Of a DNA stretch of 64,000 bases, positions 43,239-52,335 are shown piece after piece. A program made the position numbers and the translations under genes. This DNA is from JANNBN01 sp031385545 (GTDB lineage: Bacteria; Actinomycetota; Acidimicrobiia; Acidimicrobiales; JANYDT01). The stretch covers positions 65,685 through 129,684 of the forward strand of contig JANNBN010000129.1 of the NCBI GenBank assembly GCA_031385545.1, in the 5' to 3' direction. The notes under the pieces were generated by a model that was given only the letters and a program-made list of their open reading frames with translations, did not search any database and was not told the origin of the DNA. Numbering within the stretch: the first letter of the stretch is position 1; each line of letters begins with the position of its first letter.

Positions 43239-43430
43239 ATGACGTCGGAATCGTTTTCGCTGGCTGAGCTTGAGCAGGCCGAGGCCGACATGTCGGCTGT
43301 GCAATCCGCCATCGACGCGATGGACGCCCGTACCTACGCAGTGTGTCGGGTATGCGGCAACGACATCACGGCCACGGTGGCAGCTGACCCGCTGGCGCTC
43401 AGCTGTGACGACCACCTCGCGCTCGCTTAG
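43239..43430 (+). CDS. Small TraR/DksA-type zinc-finger protein
   Basis: A 63-residue protein starting 13 bp after nei2. An N-terminal amphipathic helix (SLAELEQAEADMSAVQSAIDAMDA) leads into a finger with Cys-x2-Cys in CRVCGND and a single later Cys in LSCDDHL; an adjacent His may be the fourth ligand. It resembles the C-terminal half of DksA/TraR proteins, which bind RNA polymerase, but it is much shorter and lacks the long coiled coil. A role in transcription response to damage or starvation is only inferred. A weak terminator-like stem (43470-43488) follows. Confidence 0.75.
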   Translation: MTSESFSLAELEQAEADMSAVQSAIDAMDARTYAVCRVCGNDITATVAADPLALSCDDHLALA

Positions 43431-43469
43431 AAGCGCCGCTCTCGCTCGCCCGGGCGAATCCCGCTTGAA

Positions 43470-43488
43470 AGGCCCACCGCGCGGGCCT
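43470..43488 (+). terminator. Weak stem-loop after the lhr-nei2-zinc finger genes
   Basis: AGGCCC (43470-43475) and GGGCCT (43483-43488) form a 6-bp stem with a 7-nt loop, 40 bp after the zinc-finger gene stop. It is followed by a mixed pyrimidine-containing stretch, not a T-tract. The rest of the 221-bp gap to 43651 shows no gene I trust. Confidence 0.35.
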
Positions 43489-43651
43489 GACCTGCTTCTA
43501 TCGCCGAGATAAAAAACAACATGCATCGACCTTGGCTGGTGTTCGACTGCCTGGTCAACCCACCCTGAGCGCGGGCGAGGGCGTAAACCCTGAGACTGCT
43601 ACGGGACTCTCCCCCGGGGTTCCCATCAGTGAGGCGGCCCTGGCGAAACGG

Positions 43652-44299
43652 TCAGTCTTCGGCGAGGCCCATGCCCATCAAAAAGCCGATTGCCCGCTCG
43701 GTCTTGGGGTAGCGGTTGACCACGTCCCAAAACGCTGCTGAATGGTCGGCGTGGATGAGGTGCGCAAGCTCGTGCACGAGCACGTAATCCACCACCCACG
43801 ACGGAGCCGACGACAGCTTGCCGTTGATCCGAATCGACGCCGTATCGATGGTGCATGAACCCCACCGGCTGCTGAGTTCTCTGGTCCACACCACGCCGGC
43901 GGGTTTCGGCAGGCCGTACTGACGACCGAGCTGGCGTGCCCGGTCCATCAGCTCGGCATCGGTTTTGCGGTTGGCGCGCGCAAACCGCTGCTGCATTGTG
44001 GCAATCCATTTCTGCTCTTCGGCGCGCGACATCCATGCGGGGATGGTGAGGTGCATCACACCATCGCGGTACCTGGCGGACACGGTCTTGCGACTGCGCT
44101 TCGAGCGTGTCACTTGAACAGGAGGTGGGGCGACAACCGGCCCGGTAGGTGGCAGCTCTTCCGGTGATTCGTGCTCGTCTCGTTCATCCGCCGCGTTGAA
44201 GGGTCCGGCGGTTTCAGAAATATCGAGCAGCTCGGGGGTTTGCGAAACGTCGAATGCAAACCCCAATTGACTGTCGGCGGGTCGGGGCGCACCGGTCAC
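43652..44299 (-). CDS. YgjP/SprT-like M48-related metallopeptidase
   Basis: A 215-residue protein with a disordered N-terminal 60 residues and a C-terminal WLM/YgjP-type domain. The WGSCT motif (residues 146-150) and the HELAHLIHADHSAAFW zinc site, with His176, Glu177, His180 and the third ligand near His186, define the family, formerly annotated as DUF45 metal-dependent hydrolases. Function is unknown in most bacteria. A longer frame extends 31 codons upstream, but GTG 44299 makes an exact GTGA overlap with the histidine phosphatase stop and is the better start. Confidence 0.87.
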   Translation of the reverse strand: MTGAPRPADSQLGFAFDVSQTPELLDISETAGPFNAADERDEHESPEELPPTGPVVAPPPVQVTRSKRSRKTVSARYRDGVMHLTIPAWMSRAEEQKWIATMQQRFARANRKTDAELMDRARQLGRQYGLPKPAGVVWTRELSSRWGSCTIDTASIRINGKLSSAPSWVVDYVLVHELAHLIHADHSAAFWDVVNRYPKTERAIGFLMGMGLAED

Positions 44300-44952
44300 A
44301 ACGCGTTGCTCTTTCGGCGTAGCGCTCGTCGGTCGAGCGTGACGGCTGGCCCTGCGAGCACTCGACGATGTCCGGCGTGCCACCGGTACCATCGACCTTC
44401 CAGGTTGTCGAACGGCCGCGGTTTGGAGCCGTATGCGTTCGCCAGGGCGTGCAGGACTCCGCCGTGCGCAACCACCAAGGCGCGCTTTCCGTTGAGCGAC
44501 GAAACATGCTCACGCATGGCCGAGGTTACCCGGTGCGTCATGCCAGCTTCGTGCTCACCTCCCGGTAGTTGGTCAACGGATTCCCTGCGCCAGGCGTCGA
44601 GCATGCCCGGCCATCTGGCTTCGATCTCGCTGGTGGTGAGCCCGGACCATTCGCCGATATCGCGTTCGACCCACCGTTCATCGATGACCGACAGCTCCAA
44701 GCCAAGGCGGGTACCGATGATTTCCGCAGTGTCACGAGCGCGGCGGAGCGGCGACGAGATGAGGACGTCGAATCCGGGTTCGTATGTGGCCAGAGTTTCA
44801 GCGGCGCGGCGGGCTTGCTCGATGCCTTCTTGGGTCAGTGCAATGTCGGCGCGACCTTGCCACCGGAACACGGCATTCCATTCGGTGAGCCCGTGGCGCA
44901 CGCACAGCAGATCGCCGGCGGGGGCTTTGGGGATGGGAGGTGGACCAGACAC
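44296..44952 (-). CDS. Histidine phosphatase (phosphoglycerate mutase-like)
   Basis: A 218-residue phosphatase of the cofactor-dependent mutase fold. The catalytic RHG is at residues 19-21 (LLCVRHGLTEWN). SSPLRRARDTAEII, the ERDIGEWSGLT acid-loop region and the second catalytic histidine in LVVAHGGVLHAL are all present. The ALTQEGIEQA context matches broad-specificity phosphatases (PhoE/GpmB/CobC-like) rather than true glycolytic mutase. GTG start. It is coupled by a 4-bp overlap to the YgjP-like protease gene and divergent from the alpha-2-macroglobulin gene. Confidence 0.9.
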   Translation of the reverse strand: MSGPPPIPKAPAGDLLCVRHGLTEWNAVFRWQGRADIALTQEGIEQARRAAETLATYEPGFDVLISSPLRRARDTAEIIGTRLGLELSVIDERWVERDIGEWSGLTTSEIEARWPGMLDAWRRESVDQLPGGEHEAGMTHRVTSAMREHVSSLNGKRALVVAHGGVLHALANAYGSKPRPFDNLEGRWYRWHAGHRRVLAGPAVTLDRRALRRKSNAL

Positions 44953-45134
44953 GGCCCTTCAGTCAAACAGCACCACGGTGGTTCTTGTGCACGAGACCGA
45001 CGTCAAGCCAATTTTGTGCTCGAGCTGCCCCCAGAACAGGACCGGGAACCGAATGGTTGATAGGGGCCGTCCTACAGTCGATCCGATGCGAACCCGATGT
45101 CTTGGGTGCGCACCAACAACCGAAGCGGGGCCGT

Positions 45135-48100
45135 ATGAAGCACCTATCGAGGCGTGTCGCAGGGATTGCCCTCGCGGTCGCTGTGTTCACCTCAGCCTGC
45201 ACAGACTCGCCTGCCCCCTCACCGGAAACCACATCACCGTCAAACGTCTCCGAATCCCCGACCACAGCCGTTTTTGGTACGGGGAATCAGGGCACAATCG
45301 TCCCACCGGTGGCTGTTGAACAGACTGTGGGCATCACCCCCCGGCTGTTCTCCGTGAAGTTGTCCCAGGGCAAGCTCGCATCAGAACCGGCGACCGGCTC
45401 CACCGTGGCAGCGGGCGACGAACTGTCCGCTCAGCGTCTGGCCGAACTCACCGCTCGGTTGCCGAAGTGGGACGACCCAGCCTCGCTCACGGCCCCCTTC
45501 GCGTGGCCGAAGCAAGCTCCGCCTCCACCACGCACTGGCAATAATGTGTCCATCGCCTTCCCGCCCACGGTGACGGCAGACCCACCCGTTGCTGACAACG
45601 GCCCGCTGAAGGTGCTGCGGGTCCAGCCCGACGGCGATGTGCCGATCGCTCCGTATCTCGCCGTCACGTTCAACCAACCGATGGTTGAGGTCGGAACCGT
45701 TGCCCAGACATCGGCCGCCGTCGTCCCGGTGACGCTCGACCCGCCGGTGACCGGAACCTGGCAGTGGATCGGCACGCGGACGCTCCGCTTCGACGCCGAT
45801 TCTGCGGTTGTCGACCGTCTCCCGATGGCGACGACGTTCACGGCAACCATTCCTGCTGGTACCCGATCCGCGACTGGTGGAGCGCTTGCTGAGACGGCCA
45901 CTTTCACGTTCACAACGCCGCCGCCAACGGTGTTGAACTTCGGTCCGAGAGATACAAGCCTCCCGTTGCTTCCAGTGTTCGTGGCGACGTTCGACCAGCG
46001 AGTCGACCCCGCAGCGGTGTTGCGCACGATCACGCTGACGGCGGGCGGCCAGCCGGTTTCCCTCCGGCTCGCCACGGAGGCTGAAGTTGATCGGGACGCG
46101 ACCGCGAAGTCGATCGCAAGCAGCGCCGAAAATGGTCGATGGGTCGGCTTTCGTCCCGTCGAAGCGCTCGCCAAAGATGCGTCGCTCGAAGTCAACGTTG
46201 GACCGGGGACACCGTCGGCTGAAGGACCTCGGACCGCAACACAAGCAGCTTCGTTCTCGGCTCGTACTTACGGGCCCTTGAAGGTCGTTCGCAAGTCCTG
46301 CACCTATGGGGATGGGTGTCCTCCTGGCAGCGGGTTCTCCGTCGAGTTCTCGAACTCTCTCGATGCAAAGGCAGCGGCCAACATCGCAGCCAGAGTGGCT
46401 GTCGTTCCAACGCTTGCGGTGCAGAAGGTCACCATCGGCGGGGTACTCACAGTCGAAGGCGCGACGCAGCCACGCACGACATACGACGTCACCCTTCCAG
46501 CTGCCCTGACCGACGTGTACGGCCAGACTCTCGGCAAAGACGAAGTGGTCACCTTCACGGTTGGGTCCGCCCGCAAGACGCTTCGCCAACTCGACCTCAT
46601 TACGACGCTCGACCCGTTCGCGAAGACGCAGAAACTCTCGGTGCTCTCGACGAACCATCAGAAACTTCGGGTCCGGGTGTTCGAGGCAGACCCAGCGAAG
46701 TTCGCCGACTACGCGGTCTACGCAGCCAACCGGCTCAACGCAAAGGTGAAACGGCCCGAGTGGAAACAGTTGAGCGACCGACGCATCGCCGTGAAAGGCG
46801 AGAACGACGCCACGGTTGAGACGCTCATTGATCTCGGCTCGGAGTTGCACGTTCGTCCGGGGCAGGTGATCGTGCTCGTGGAAGCCGACCCGACGCCTGA
46901 CCGCAAGAGTGACGAGTACTACGAGAACCAACCGGTTCTGTCGTGGGTGCAAAGCACCACCATGGCGCTCGACTCGTTCACCGACGCCGACGAGATGCGG
47001 GTCTGGGCGACCGACATGCGCACCGGCGCAGCGATCCGTGACCTGAGCGTTTCCACGTCGACAGGGACCACGAAGACCACCGACCCCACCGGGCTTGCCG
47101 TGTTCGCACTCGACGGAAGGACCGTCGACGTGGTGCGCGGCGTCAGAGCTGCCGAGTCGTTCATCCTTCCCGTCTCTGCGTCGGCCACACCGACTCCTGA
47201 CACCATCGCCTGGTATGCCTTTGACGACCGGCAGATCTACAAGCCGGGCGAGACGGTGTCGATCAAGGGTTGGGCGCGCGATGTGACCGGGAGGACTGGA
47301 TCGCTCAGCGTCAGCGCACAGAAGACCGCCACGTACGCCGTGACCGACGCGTTCGGCGTCGAGGTCGGGAAGGGGAGCGTCGAGCTTGGTGCACTAGGAG
47401 GGTTCGACCTGACGTTTGCCGTCCCCATGACGGCCAACATCGGCGGGGCTTCGGTTCTGTTCTCGGCTGCCGGCGGTTCAGCGCAGTTTGCGCATCCGTT
47501 CCAGATTGCCGAGTTCCGCCGGCCTGAATTCGAGGTGGACGTGCAACCTGTGACCGTCGGACCGTTCCTCAGCACGCAGTCGGTCACGATGGCGACGAAG
47601 GCCTCCTACTACGCAGGAGGCCCCCTCCCAGGCGCACCTGTCAACTGGATGGTATCCACGAGCGAGACCACGTTCTCGCCTGCCGGATGGGACACGTTCA
47701 CGTTCGGCATCTTCCGTCCATGGTGGTGGGGTGATGACTTCGGGTTCGGCCGCTCCTTCCCGACCGGGTCGGGCGAACAAACCGTGAAGAACTATTCCGG
47801 TACGACCGATGCAAGCGGCCGACATGCGCTGCAACTGGACTTCGCGGGCGAGCAGGGCAAGTTGCCAGATCTGCCGGTTTCGGTGACCGTTGCGGGTACC
47901 GTGACCGACGTCAACCGCCAGGCCTGGTCGGACCAGCAGAATATTCTCGTCCATTCCGCGAATCGCTATGTAGGCATACGATCGGATCGAGCCTTCGTCC
48001 GCGAAGGCGACCCGCTGAAGGTCGAGGTTGTCATCACCGACATCGACGGTGCGGCGAAACCGGGCACCACGGTCTCTGTGACTGCTGGGCTGCTGCGCAC

Positions 48101-51100
48101 GGACTACCTCGACGGCAAGGTCGTGGAAGAAGTGATCGATCCGCAGACGTGCGATGTGACGAGCGTGGCCGAACCGTCGCAGTGCACGTTCAAGACGCCG
48201 GTCGGTGGGCAGTATCGGATTTCCTCAAGCGTCAAGGGTGTCGGCGACGGTCGCAACCGCACAGAGCTGTCCGTGTGGGTCAGCGGAGCGGCCAGCCAGC
48301 CGACGCGCACCGTTGAGCAGGAGCAGCTCACGATCATCCCTGACAAGCAGCACTACGCACCCGGAAACACGGCGCAGCTGCTTGTGCAGGCTCCGTTCCT
48401 GAACGGTGAAGGCCTCATGGTCGTCACGCACGGGAGCGGCGTTCGGGAGACCAAGCGATTCGTCGCGACCGATGGCAGCGCACAGATCGAGGTCGCAGTC
48501 AGCGAAGCCGATGTTCCCGGGATCTCGGTCACAGCAGAGGTGGTCGGAGCCAGCGACCGGGTTGGTTTCGACGGTGTCAAGGTTCCGGGCGCTCCGCAGC
48601 GTCCCGCATATGCGGTTGGTTCCATCAATCTGTCGGTTCCACCGCTCACGCGGACACTCTCGGTCGAGGCGAAACCGGCCCGCACCGAGGTTGCTCCGGG
48701 AGAAAGCACCACGATCGATGTGTCGGTGAAGGACTCAGTGGGAGCCCCGGTGAAGGGTGCCGAGTTCGCCGTGGTGGTTGTGGACGAAGCGGTGCTGGGA
48801 CTCACCGGCTACCAACTACAGAACCCGATCGACATCTTCTACGGCGCCGGGTACAGCTCGCTCGCCACTCGGTTCGGGCGTGAACAGGTGCGCCTGGTCG
48901 ACCCCGAGACCATCGTCACCTCGGCGCCGCCGGCACCGGTCGAACAGGCGGCTTCGGACACCGCCGCCGCCGAATCATTGGATGGCGTCGCAGACGGGTC
49001 TGCAGCTTCGGGCAACCTTGCGGCATCGCCTGCGTTGCGCAAGAGCGCTGCACCAGCAGGAGGTGGACAGGCAGCAACGCCGATCTCCGTTCGTTCGAAC
49101 TTCGATGCGCTCGCACTGTTCAGGCCCACTGTGATCACCGACGCTGCCGGGCGGGCAACCGTGGACGTGACGGTGCCTGACAACCTCACCCGATATCGCG
49201 TGATGGTGGTGGCGGTCAGCGGCAACGATCGGTTCGGCATGGGCGAATCCACGTTGACAGCGAGGCTCCCGCTGTCCATCCGGCCTTCGGCACCGCGGTT
49301 TCTCAACACCGGCGACAGCTTCGAGCTACCGGTCGTGGTGCAGAATCTCGACGGCAGACCGATGACCGTCGACGTGATCGTGCAGATCGCCAACCTGGCC
49401 GCCGACGCTCCACTGGCCAAGCAGGTCACCGTGCCTGCGAACGATCGGCTCGAGGTTCGGTTCCCGGTGTCGGTCGAACTGGCAGGTACTGCACGGGTGC
49501 GCGTCAGCGGGTTTGCGACGAATGTGGCGGATTCGGCCGAGGTGTCGATTCCGGTGTTCACACCGGGAACTGCCGAAGCGTTCGCCACGTACGGAACGTT
49601 GGACGCGGGTGCCATCCGCCAACCGATCCTGTCACCGACCGACGTCATCAGTGCATACGGCGGGCTGGAGGTTTCGACCTCGTCGACGTCGCTGCAGGCA
49701 CTCACCGACGCGCTCCTGTACGTCAGCGAGTACGACTACAGGTCGAGCGACGCGTACGCGTCGCGGATCATGGCCATCAGCGCATTGCGAAAGGTGCTGC
49801 GCGACTTCGAGACAGCCGGGCTGCCGAGCGAGGCCGATTTGAACGCGGCCGTTGAACGAGACATCGCAGGCCTCGTTGCTCTACAGAACGATGACGGCGG
49901 CTGGTCCTACTGGAGGCGTTACGAGCGCAGCGAACCGTTCAACTCGGTCCAGGCCACCCACGCGCTGGTCCTTGCGAAACAGGCTGGGTATACCGTCGAT
50001 CCTCGCTCGCTTGAGCGGGCCTTGCAATATGTCGCCATGATCGAGCAGTACATCCCGCCCGAGTACGGAGAGAACTACCGAGACATGGTGCGGGCATACG
50101 CACTGTGGGTGCGGGCTCTGGCCGGCCAACGCGATCCAGGTAAGGCCGCTGAACTGTTCCGGGAGCGGGGCGACAAACTCAACCTTGACGCATTGGCATG
50201 GGTGTGGGGCTCGCTCGACGACTCAGCTGCCAAGGCGACCATCGAACGGACGATCTCAAACCGGGCGGTCGACACCGCCGGTGCCGTGTCGTTCACCAGC
50301 GGCTACACCGACAGCGACTACCTCACCCTCGGAAGCGATCGTCGTACGGACGCAATCGTGCTCGATGCGCTCATCGCGAACACGCCGAAGAGTGACCTGG
50401 TCGACAAGGTTGTGGCCGGCCTCCTGGCGCATCGGACGAAGGGTCGCTGGGACAACTCGCAGGAGAATACGTTCGTGCTGCTAGCGCTGAAGCGCTACTA
50501 CGACACCTATGAGTCGGTATCCCCTGACTTCATCGCACGGGTCTGGCTCGGCCAGCAATTCGCAGGCGAGCGCGACTTCAAGGGACGGTCGACGGATCGC
50601 GTTCGCATCGATGTGCCGATGGCCGAACTCATCAAGGGTGGCAACCGCGACCTGGTCCTGCAGAAAGACGGAACCGGACGGCTCTACTACCGGATTGGCC
50701 TGAAGTACGTCCCGGCCGACCTGACATTGGAGGCGCTCGACCGTGGGTTTGTTGTAAAGCGTACATACGAAGCGGTGGACAATCCGGCCGATGTGAAACA
50801 GGACGCTGACGGGACCTGGAAGATCAAGGCCGGGGCGAAGGTACGCATCCGCCTCACAATGGTTGCCGAGAGCCAGCGCACGTTCGTGGCTCTGGTGGAC
50901 CCGTTGCCTGCTGGCCTGGAGGCACTCAACCCCGACCTCGCAGTCACGCAACCGGTTCCGAACGATCCGAACGGTGTGGCGAAGCAAGCCTGGTGGTGGG
51001 GCAACTGGTATGCACACCAACAATTCCGCGACGACCGCAGCGAGGCTTTCACCACCTACCTGCCGGCCGGTGTGTACGACTACTCCTACGTCGCCCGTGC

Positions 51101-51206
51101 CACCACCCCGGGTTCGTTCGTGGTTCCACCCACTCGGGCCGAAGAGATGTACGCACCGGAAACGTTCGGCCGTGCAGCAACCGACCACGTCGTGGTGTCA
51201 GGCTGA
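45135..51206 (+). CDS. Alpha-2-macroglobulin family lipoprotein lacking the thioester motif
   Basis: A 2023-residue envelope protein. The signal peptide ends in a lipobox (FTSAC, Cys22), so it should be lipid-anchored, followed by a Pro/Ser/Thr spacer. Multiple macroglobulin beta domains fill residues 100-1150. The MG10 part has the DEAVLGLTGYQLQNPIDIFY motif near 1220, then an Ala/Gly/Pro-rich bait-like stretch near 1255-1315, and the conserved LFRPTVITDAAGRATVDVTVPDNLTRYRVM. A helical thioester-domain region and a C-terminal receptor-like domain end the chain. Bacterial family members trap proteases or assist envelope defence, usually with a peptidoglycan synthase. At the thioester site (Arg1536-Ser-Ser-Asp-Ala) the CxEQ motif is absent. 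Confidence 0.92.
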   Translation: MKHLSRRVAGIALAVAVFTSACTDSPAPSPETTSPSNVSESPTTAVFGTGNQGTIVPPVAVEQTVGITPRLFSVKLSQGKLASEPATGSTVAAGDELSAQRLAELTARLPKWDDPASLTAPFAWPKQAPPPPRTGNNVSIAFPPTVTADPPVADNGPLKVLRVQPDGDVPIAPYLAVTFNQPMVEVGTVAQTSAAVVPVTLDPPVTGTWQWIGTRTLRFDADSAVVDRLPMATTFTATIPAGTRSATGGALAETATFTFTTPPPTVLNFGPRDTSLPLLPVFVATFDQRVDPAAVLRTITLTAGGQPVSLRLATEAEVDRDATAKSIASSAENGRWVGFRPVEALAKDASLEVNVGPGTPSAEGPRTATQAASFSARTYGPLKVVRKSCTYGDGCPPGSGFSVEFSNSLDAKAAANIAARVAVVPTLAVQKVTIGGVLTVEGATQPRTTYDVTLPAALTDVYGQTLGKDEVVTFTVGSARKTLRQLDLITTLDPFAKTQKLSVLSTNHQKLRVRVFEADPAKFADYAVYAANRLNAKVKRPEWKQLSDRRIAVKGENDATVETLIDLGSELHVRPGQVIVLVEADPTPDRKSDEYYENQPVLSWVQSTTMALDSFTDADEMRVWATDMRTGAAIRDLSVSTSTGTTKTTDPTGLAVFALDGRTVDVVRGVRAAESFILPVSASATPTPDTIAWYAFDDRQIYKPGETVSIKGWARDVTGRTGSLSVSAQKTATYAVTDAFGVEVGKGSVELGALGGFDLTFAVPMTANIGGASVLFSAAGGSAQFAHPFQIAEFRRPEFEVDVQPVTVGPFLSTQSVTMATKASYYAGGPLPGAPVNWMVSTSETTFSPAGWDTFTFGIFRPWWWGDDFGFGRSFPTGSGEQTVKNYSGTTDASGRHALQLDFAGEQGKLPDLPVSVTVAGTVTDVNRQAWSDQQNILVHSANRYVGIRSDRAFVREGDPLKVEVVITDIDGAAKPGTTVSVTAGLLRTDYLDGKVVEEVIDPQTCDVTSVAEPSQCTFKTPVGGQYRISSSVKGVGDGRNRTELSVWVSGAASQPTRTVEQEQLTIIPDKQHYAPGNTAQLLVQAPFLNGEGLMVVTHGSGVRETKRFVATDGSAQIEVAVSEADVPGISVTAEVVGASDRVGFDGVKVPGAPQRPAYAVGSINLSVPPLTRTLSVEAKPARTEVAPGESTTIDVSVKDSVGAPVKGAEFAVVVVDEAVLGLTGYQLQNPIDIFYGAGYSSLATRFGREQVRLVDPETIVTSAPPAPVEQAASDTAAAESLDGVADGSAASGNLAASPALRKSAAPAGGGQAATPISVRSNFDALALFRPTVITDAAGRATVDVTVPDNLTRYRVMVVAVSGNDRFGMGESTLTARLPLSIRPSAPRFLNTGDSFELPVVVQNLDGRPMTVDVIVQIANLAADAPLAKQVTVPANDRLEVRFPVSVELAGTARVRVSGFATNVADSAEVSIPVFTPGTAEAFATYGTLDAGAIRQPILSPTDVISAYGGLEVSTSSTSLQALTDALLYVSEYDYRSSDAYASRIMAISALRKVLRDFETAGLPSEADLNAAVERDIAGLVALQNDDGGWSYWRRYERSEPFNSVQATHALVLAKQAGYTVDPRSLERALQYVAMIEQYIPPEYGENYRDMVRAYALWVRALAGQRDPGKAAELFRERGDKLNLDALAWVWGSLDDSAAKATIERTISNRAVDTAGAVSFTSGYTDSDYLTLGSDRRTDAIVLDALIANTPKSDLVDKVVAGLLAHRTKGRWDNSQENTFVLLALKRYYDTYESVSPDFIARVWLGQQFAGERDFKGRSTDRVRIDVPMAELIKGGNRDLVLQKDGTGRLYYRIGLKYVPADLTLEALDRGFVVKRTYEAVDNPADVKQDADGTWKIKAGAKVRIRLTMVAESQRTFVALVDPLPAGLEALNPDLAVTQPVPNDPNGVAKQAWWWGNWYAHQQFRDDRSEAFTTYLPAGVYDYSYVARATTPGSFVVPPTRAEEMYAPETFGRAATDHVVVSG

Positions 51207-51219
51207 CGGAGTGCAGACG

Positions 51220-51984
51220 ATGACAGCTCGGCGAAACGCTGCTCACCTCTGGGCGACCGGTGGTTTAGCGTTCTTCGTTCTGAACCTTGGCGCGTGCGGC
51301 GGTCCGACGTCCGGTGAATTGTTCACCGGCGATGTTGCTGCCCAATGCGCCGAGGTCCCGGACGCGCTCCGCTACCAAGTCACGTCTGCGAAGGGCGCAA
51401 CCGGTAAGCAACTGAAGAAGTCAGTCGATGAGTTCCTCGCTGCCCGGCCTCTGGTGTTCAACACCTTCGAATGTTCAGCCACCAGCAGGATTTCGGACAA
51501 AGAGGTGACCATCGCAGTGCCGGCCGGCGCGGAAACCGTTTTGGCGTCGCCCTCGCACCTCGCATTCCGCCGAGTCGGGCTTGTTGTGCCAGCAGGCTCC
51601 GTCATCGGTGAGTTGACCGATGGGCAGTCGCTTCTCCCCGGACGCGAAGGCGACCGCTACATCGTCGATGCAGCATTCCAACCAACGCCAGGGATCTCCG
51701 AGACACTTGTCGAGAACAGGTTCGGGAGTTACCAGGTAACGCTCACCTTCACAGCGGCTGGGGCACGTGCCTTTGACGACATTGCGGCAGCGACGCAAGG
51801 TCAACAATTGGCGATCGTGGTCGACGACATCGTGCAGAGTGCTCCAGTGATTCAAACTGCGAGATTCAACGGAGTGGCCCAAATCAGTGGATCGTTTTCC
51901 AGACAAGAAGCTCAGTCGCTCGCTGAAGCGCTGTCGGCGGACAACGCTGACCTTGTGTTCACCCCTGTTGAACCCAAACCCTGA
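51220..51984 (+). CDS. SecD P1-head-like lipoprotein
   Basis: A 254-residue exported protein with a lipobox-like NLGAC (Cys26). The C-terminal half (VTLTFTAAGARAFDDIAAATQGQQLAIVVDDIVQSAPVIQTARFNGVAQISGSFSRQEAQSLAEAL) closely resembles the head of the SecD periplasmic P1 domain, but no RND/SecD transmembrane domain follows. It starts 13 bp after the alpha-2-macroglobulin gene and is probably cotranscribed with it. A role beside that protein on the outer face of the membrane is inferred; direct participation in Sec export is unlikely because the motor part is absent. GTG 51211 is an alternative start. Confidence 0.8.
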   Translation: MTARRNAAHLWATGGLAFFVLNLGACGGPTSGELFTGDVAAQCAEVPDALRYQVTSAKGATGKQLKKSVDEFLAARPLVFNTFECSATSRISDKEVTIAVPAGAETVLASPSHLAFRRVGLVVPAGSVIGELTDGQSLLPGREGDRYIVDAAFQPTPGISETLVENRFGSYQVTLTFTAAGARAFDDIAAATQGQQLAIVVDDIVQSAPVIQTARFNGVAQISGSFSRQEAQSLAEALSADNADLVFTPVEPKP

Positions 51985-52038
51985 TCGACCGTCACTGCCG
52001 AGGGATCGGTATCTTGTCGGCGCTGGTAGGTTGCGCCG

Positions 52039-52275
52039 ATGGCCCGGCTCCTGCTCTTCGCCGCTGCTCGTGATGCGGCGGGCTGCCGGACTGTCGAGAT
52101 CGACGCCGACACGGTCGGGGCGGTCCTCGACGAGGCGGTGAATCGATTCGGCGACCACTTCGCGGCGATCCTTGCGCATTCCAAGGTGTGGGTCGACGGT
52201 GAACCCGCAGAGCGGTCGGAGCCGGTGACTGAATCGAGCGAAGTAGCTGTACTGCCCCCTGTGAGCGGTGGGTGA
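52039..52275 (+). CDS. MoaD/ThiS family sulfur carrier
   Basis: A 78-residue ubiquitin-like protein ending in VLPPVSGG, the C-terminal double glycine used for thiocarboxylation. The opening RLLLFAAARDAAG is that of MoaD, the small subunit of molybdopterin synthase, rather than ThiS. No moaE or moeB neighbour is seen. With the molybdenum hydroxylase operon and FdhD in the same window, a molybdenum-cofactor role is the best inference; a general sulfur-carrier role (CysO-like) is possible. Confidence 0.85.
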   Translation: MARLLLFAAARDAAGCRTVEIDADTVGAVLDEAVNRFGDHFAAILAHSKVWVDGEPAERSEPVTESSEVAVLPPVSGG

Positions 52276-52335
52276 ACCGGTCCAACCACATCGGCAGCCC
52301 CGAACCGGACACGGCCGGGTAGGCTGGCAGACCTC

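Noticed and set aside
43489..43651. Possible structured RNA upstream of or beside the YgjP-like gene
   Set aside because: Some GC-rich self-complementarity is present, but no known riboswitch, RNase P, SRP or tmRNA motif could be matched.
45381..46952. Long open frame of 523 codons on the minus strand
   Set aside because: It is antisense to the clear alpha-2-macroglobulin gene, has an Arg/His-rich composition and no family-like motif; typical of a high-GC mirror frame.
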